Assembly: GCA_020845735.1 (NCBI GenBank)
Contig: JADLFF010000036.1
Coordinates: forward strand, 1-42,177
Length of the DNA: 42,177 nucleotides
DNA from: Dehalococcoidia bacterium
Lineage (GTDB): Bacteria > Chloroflexota > Dehalococcoidia > UBA2979
Reading direction: 5' to 3'
The notes under the pieces are model-generated. The model did no database searches. It was not told where the DNA came from and was given only the letters and a program-made list of their open reading frames with translations. Shown one piece after another: positions 38,972-42,177 of this stretch; within the stretch, counting starts at the first letter, position 1; each line of letters starts with the position of its first letter. The position numbers and the translations under genes were made by a program.

Positions 38972-40867
38972 ATGGCTGAAAGCAACTACTGGAGTCGCCG
39001 TGTCGACCGCCGGCGCGTCCTGCAGGGAGCGGGCGTAGGCGTCGCAGGCCTCGCCGGCGCCGCGCTGTTCGGATGCGGCGGCGCCGCCACCGAGGTCGTC
39101 GAGGAGGTGAAGATCACCCCGCCGCCCAGCCGAGGCGGCGCGCTCTTCACCCGCGAGCAGTACCCCTCGCAGGGCAAGGTTGCGGCCGACCAGGTCCGCC
39201 TCAAGCCCGGCGCCTACGAGGGCCCCGTCGCCCCCACCCCCGCCGAGCGCGACATCCTCGCGAACGGCCGCTACGGCGGCACCGTGCTCACCCGCTACCT
39301 CGACCCCCCGCACATGGACTTCAACCGCACGCTCTCGTGCACCATCAACTCCACGATGGACTACACGAAGAACAAGCTCGTGCGCGCGGCCATGAACCCG
39401 TACGCAGACCCCTACAAGATCCAGCCGGAGCCTGACCTCGCAGAGAAGTGGGAGGTGAACGCAGACGCGACGCAGTTCACGTTCCACCTCCGCCAGGGCG
39501 TCAAGTTCCACAACGTGGCTCCGGTCAATGGCCGCGAGTTCACCTCGGACGACGTCAAGGCGAGTTACGAGCGGTACAGCTCGGGCGGTGTCCAGAAGGA
39601 CGTCTGGTCCGTCGTTGCCTCCGCGGAGTTCCCGGACAAGTACACCGCGATCTTCAAGCTCAACCAGCCCGTGGCGGACTTCCCGACGAACGTCGCCGCG
39701 TGGTCGCACATGGACGCGCGTGAAGTGATCGCGAATGCCGACCTCCTGCGCCAGAAGGCGATCGGCACCGGACCGTTCCTCCAGCAGGAGTGGACCCCCA
39801 AAGAGCGCTCCATCTTCACCAAGCACCCCGACTACTTCGAGAAGGGGCTGCCGTTCGTCGACCAGGTGATCACCGTGGTTCAGGACGACACGGCCGTGCA
39901 GCGCGCGGGCTACATCACCGACAACTGGTTCAACTGGGCTCCGCGCGATGAGAACGACGCCCAGGACATGCTGGCGAAGGGCCCGAAGGACTCCGTCTAC
40001 CACAAGTCTCCGTCCGTGGTCGGCACCAACACGACGGGCATGCTCTTCCAGATGAAGAACCCGAAGTTCCAGGATGTCCGGGTTCGGCGAGCGCTGTCGA
40101 TGGCCATCGATCGGAAGGAGTGGGACGCCGCGCGTTACGCCGGGGAGGGTGGCGGCTACTCCATCTTGCCCGTGCCGTGGCCGTATATCTACGACAACCG
40201 ACCGACGCTTGAGCAGCAGGGCCAGTGGTATCAGTTCAATGCCGCCGAGGCGAGCAAGTTGCTCCAGGCAGCAGGCTACTCGGCGAGCAACAAGCTCAGC
40301 TTCGACGCTCCGGTTTGGTACCTCCGCGCCGAGTACCGCGAAATCCTGAAGCCCATGTACGACAAGATCCCCGAGATCGAGTTCAAGCCTCGACAGGTGG
40401 ACAACCCGACCGCGGTCCAGATGCTCAACGACCGCAACTACGAAGACACGATGAACATGACGTACGGCCCACCGGTCTACACACCGGACCAGGCGCTGTA
40501 CCCGTTCTTCCACTCGACGGCCGGGCTGAACCAGAACAGCGTCAATGACAAGGAGATGGACGACCTGGTCACGGCTCAGCGCCGCGAGCAGAACCCAGAG
40601 CGCCAGAAGGAGATCTGGATCAAGGCGCACGACCGCATCCTCGACCAGGTGTGGGGCGTCTACTTCCCGGCCGCGGCGTTCCAGCGCATCTTCTTCCACA
40701 ACTATGTGGTCAACATCCGCCCGCACGGCGTCGGTGCAGCCCTCAACTGCTACGCCGACGGCAAGGCACGAGCGATCTGGCTCGACCAGGGCGCTCCCAA
40801 CGCGATGATGCTGCCGAGCGGCGACATCCGCATTAAGACTGCGGATGGGGTCGTGCGCACCATCTAG
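38972..40867 (+). CDS. ABC transporter substrate-binding lipoprotein, family 5 (peptide/nickel type)
   Basis: 631 residues. Twin-arginine signal VDRRRVLQGAGVGVAGLAGAALFGC with lipid-anchor Cys35, a conserved 60-residue spacer (EQYPSQGKVAADQV, APTPAERDILANGRYGGT), then SBP_bac_5: EPDLAEKWEVNADATQFTFHLRQGVKFHN, FTSDDVKASYERY, AIGTGPFLQQEW, RSIFTKHPDYFEKGLPFVDQV, DVRVRRALSMAIDRKEW and AAEASKLLQAAGYS. It should capture a peptide-like or similar solute outside and pass it to an ABC permease not in the window. GGGAGCTGGCAACGA precedes the ATG. The next gene is a close paralogue in the same direction. Confidence 0.95.
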   Translation: MAESNYWSRRVDRRRVLQGAGVGVAGLAGAALFGCGGAATEVVEEVKITPPPSRGGALFTREQYPSQGKVAADQVRLKPGAYEGPVAPTPAERDILANGRYGGTVLTRYLDPPHMDFNRTLSCTINSTMDYTKNKLVRAAMNPYADPYKIQPEPDLAEKWEVNADATQFTFHLRQGVKFHNVAPVNGREFTSDDVKASYERYSSGGVQKDVWSVVASAEFPDKYTAIFKLNQPVADFPTNVAAWSHMDAREVIANADLLRQKAIGTGPFLQQEWTPKERSIFTKHPDYFEKGLPFVDQVITVVQDDTAVQRAGYITDNWFNWAPRDENDAQDMLAKGPKDSVYHKSPSVVGTNTTGMLFQMKNPKFQDVRVRRALSMAIDRKEWDAARYAGEGGGYSILPVPWPYIYDNRPTLEQQGQWYQFNAAEASKLLQAAGYSASNKLSFDAPVWYLRAEYREILKPMYDKIPEIEFKPRQVDNPTAVQMLNDRNYEDTMNMTYGPPVYTPDQALYPFFHSTAGLNQNSVNDKEMDDLVTAQRREQNPERQKEIWIKAHDRILDQVWGVYFPAAAFQRIFFHNYVVNIRPHGVGAALNCYADGKARAIWLDQGAPNAMMLPSGDIRIKTADGVVRTI

Positions 40868-41136
40868 TACACAGGTGTGGAGCCCGGTGTGCCCGACTCA
40901 TTTCGGGTGCACCGGGACTCCGGAAGGAGTTCGTATCGAGTAGTCTCCGCGGCCCCGAACTGGGCGGTATCCCTGTGATATTGCATTCGTAGAGGTCGCG
41001 TGGCGCGTCGCTCTGACGCATCCGTTTCGATCGCACCGTTCGTACGTGGTATATGTACGTGCGGCTTTCGGCACCTGATGTCGAGAGCTGTGTGTACGTG
41101 TAGCTGGCTCGGTGCAGCGAACCGGAGGGACTGCTC
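40868..41136. other. 269-base gap between the two paralogous substrate-binding genes
   Basis: It contains the hairpin at 40880-40920 and then a relatively AT-rich stretch with GTACGTGGTATATGTACGTG at about 41042-41061 (TATATG could be a -10; TACGTG occurs three times up to 41100), which looks like a promoter with direct repeats for a regulator. No gene is seen. Confidence 0.5.
40880..40920 (+). terminator. Long hairpin after the first substrate-binding gene
   Basis: CCCGGTGTGCCCGA pairs with TCGGGTGCACCGGG over 14 bp (two G-U wobbles) around CTCATT; GAG/CTC extends it past one bulge. It is 12 bases after the stop and separates the two paralogues transcriptionally. No U-tract follows. Confidence 0.65.
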
Positions 41137-42177
41137 GTGGCTGATAGTAACTATTGGAGTCGGCGTGTCGGCCGCCGTTCCGTGATCCGAGGTGCCGGTG
41201 TCGGCATCGCCGGACTCGCGGGTGCCGCTCTCATTGGTTGTGGTGGTGGCGAGGTCGAACAGGTCACCCAGGTGGCCATCACTCCGCCGCCCAAGACTGC
41301 AAGTGGCAAGGGCTACTTCACCACCGAGCAGTACCCCTCGCAGGGCAAGGTGGCGGCCGATCAGGTGCGCCTGAAGCCCGGCGCCTACGAGGGTCCCACG
41401 GCCCCCACGCCCGCCGAGCGCGACATCATGGCGAACGGCCGCTACGGCGGTACGCTCCTCACCCGATACCTCGACCCGCCGCACATGGACTTCAACCGCA
41501 CGTTGTCGTGCACCATCAACTCCACGATGGACTACACGAAGAACAAGCTCGTGCGCGCGGCCATGAACCCGTACGCTGACCCGTACCGGATCCAGATCGA
41601 GCCTGACCTCGCCGAGAGCTGGGAGGTCAACGCAGACGCGACGCAGTTCACGTTCCACCTGCGCCAGGGCGTCAAGTTCCACAACGTGGCTCCGGTCAAT
41701 GGCCGCGAGTTCACCTCGGACGACGTCAAGGCCAGCTTCGAGCGCTACAGCGCCGGCGGCGTCCAGAAGGACGTGTGGTCGGTTGTCGCGTCGGCGGAGT
41801 TCCCGGACAAGTACACCGCTGTCTTCAAGCTGAACCAGCCGGTGTCCGACTTCCCCCAGAGCATCGCGGCCTGGTCGCACATGGACGCACGCGAGGTCAT
41901 CGCCGATGCGGACCTGCTGAAGAGCAAGGCGATTGGGACTGGCCCGTTCCTGCAGAAGGAGTGGGTCCAGAAGGAGAAGTCGGTCTTCGTCAAGAACCCC
42001 GACTACTTCGAGAAGGGCCTGCCCTTCCTCGACCAGGTGATCACCTTCGTCCAGGACGACCTGACCGTGCAGCGCGCGGGCTACGTCACGGACAACTGGT
42101 TCAACTGGACCCCTCGAGACGAGCCCGACTCCCAGGACATGCTCGCGAAGGGCCCCAAGGACTCGGTCTACCACAAG
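41137..42177 (+). CDS. ABC transporter substrate-binding lipoprotein, second paralogue (C-terminus cut by window edge)
   Basis: 347 codons from GTG 41137 (CGGAGGGA six bases upstream) run open to the edge. It opens VADSNYWSRRVGRRSVIRGAGVGIAGLAGAALIGCGG (twin-arginine, lipid Cys), has the same spacer (EQYPSQGKVAADQVRLKPGAYEG) and the same SBP_bac_5 blocks as its neighbour (EPDLAESWEVNADATQFTFHLRQGVKFHN, AIGTGPFLQKEW, DYFEKGLPFLDQV). Identity to the upstream gene is very high in patches, including 71-base identical DNA runs, and lower between them. It is a tandem duplicate, presumably with a different or overlapping ligand. Confidence 0.95.
   Translation, partial: MADSNYWSRRVGRRSVIRGAGVGIAGLAGAALIGCGGGEVEQVTQVAITPPPKTASGKGYFTTEQYPSQGKVAADQVRLKPGAYEGPTAPTPAERDIMANGRYGGTLLTRYLDPPHMDFNRTLSCTINSTMDYTKNKLVRAAMNPYADPYRIQIEPDLAESWEVNADATQFTFHLRQGVKFHNVAPVNGREFTSDDVKASFERYSAGGVQKDVWSVVASAEFPDKYTAVFKLNQPVSDFPQSIAAWSHMDAREVIADADLLKSKAIGTGPFLQKEWVQKEKSVFVKNPDYFEKGLPFLDQVITFVQDDLTVQRAGYVTDNWFNWTPRDEPDSQDMLAKGPKDSVYHK

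Noticed and set aside
38813..40726. A 637-codon open frame antisense to the first substrate-binding protein
   Set aside because: The same mirror frame recurs antisense to the second paralogue, which could look like a conserved pair. This follows from the high identity of the two sense genes; the product has no recognisable domain.

Overview
The window is about 42 kb of dense, very GC-rich (roughly 70 %) chromosomal DNA from a free-living bacterium. I place it in Chloroflexota, probably Dehalococcoidia or a close relative, with moderate confidence. The grounds are a YvcK protein with two N-terminal membrane helices, many Tat or lipoprotein-anchored secreted proteins with long Ala/Thr/Ser/Pro linkers, a CsoR copper operon, and no outer-membrane genes. 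A high-GC actinobacterial origin (for example Thermoleophilia) is not excluded. I found no rRNA, tRNA, CRISPR array, prophage or insertion sequence. No gap between genes exceeds 300 bases; the longest are about 270 bases and are described individually.

Layout: 1-2.4 kb holds the edge of a methyltransferase, an acyl-CoA dehydrogenase and a TacAT-type toxin-antitoxin pair with a perfect operator. 2.4-8.7 kb holds a giant Lhr helicase, an ArsR-like regulator with a Cys-rich tail, and a membrane beta-propeller protein with a zinc ribbon. 8.7-12.1 kb is a copper-resistance operon (HMA/Cys-cluster protein, CsoR, CopA) behind a CsoR box. 12.1-15.3 kb holds a cyclase, a blue-copper lipoprotein, RarA and a small YHS/TRASH-like protein. 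15.4-24.5 kb is housekeeping: DUF402, cobyrinate diamide synthase, GatB, YvcK/GlmR, PurK, PurE, RlmN and Fmt. 24.5-31.9 kb holds a LuxR regulator with a degenerate hydrolase domain, a TIGR01777 epimerase, a GNAT/class-V aminotransferase fusion translationally linked to a PlsC acyltransferase, an NDP-forming acyl-CoA synthetase alpha-type protein, and a dienelactone hydrolase lipoprotein. 31.9-36.5 kb is an envelope cluster: amidase, D-Ala-D-Ala carboxypeptidase, polysaccharide deacetylase, YceI and a haem-binding protein. 36.6-42.2 kb holds an MFS transporter, a VOC protein, a small hypothetical protein and two tandem paralogous oligopeptide-type substrate-binding lipoproteins, the second cut by the window edge.

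How the genes work together: the copper operon, the cupredoxin lipoprotein and perhaps the TRASH-like protein form a metal-handling neighbourhood. The amidase, carboxypeptidase and deacetylase act on the cell wall. Fmt, RlmN and GatB serve translation, and PurE and PurK serve purine synthesis. The most novel candidate is the GNAT-aminotransferase fusion plus PlsC, which looks like a compact module for making an N- and O-acylated amino compound (an aminolipid). Genome-wide signals visible here are a recurrent leaderless-promoter geometry (TANNNT followed by 6-7 nt and then the start codon, at eight genes), a strongly over-represented palindrome CCTCGAGG, and short tandem duplications that copy the stop codon at several gene ends.
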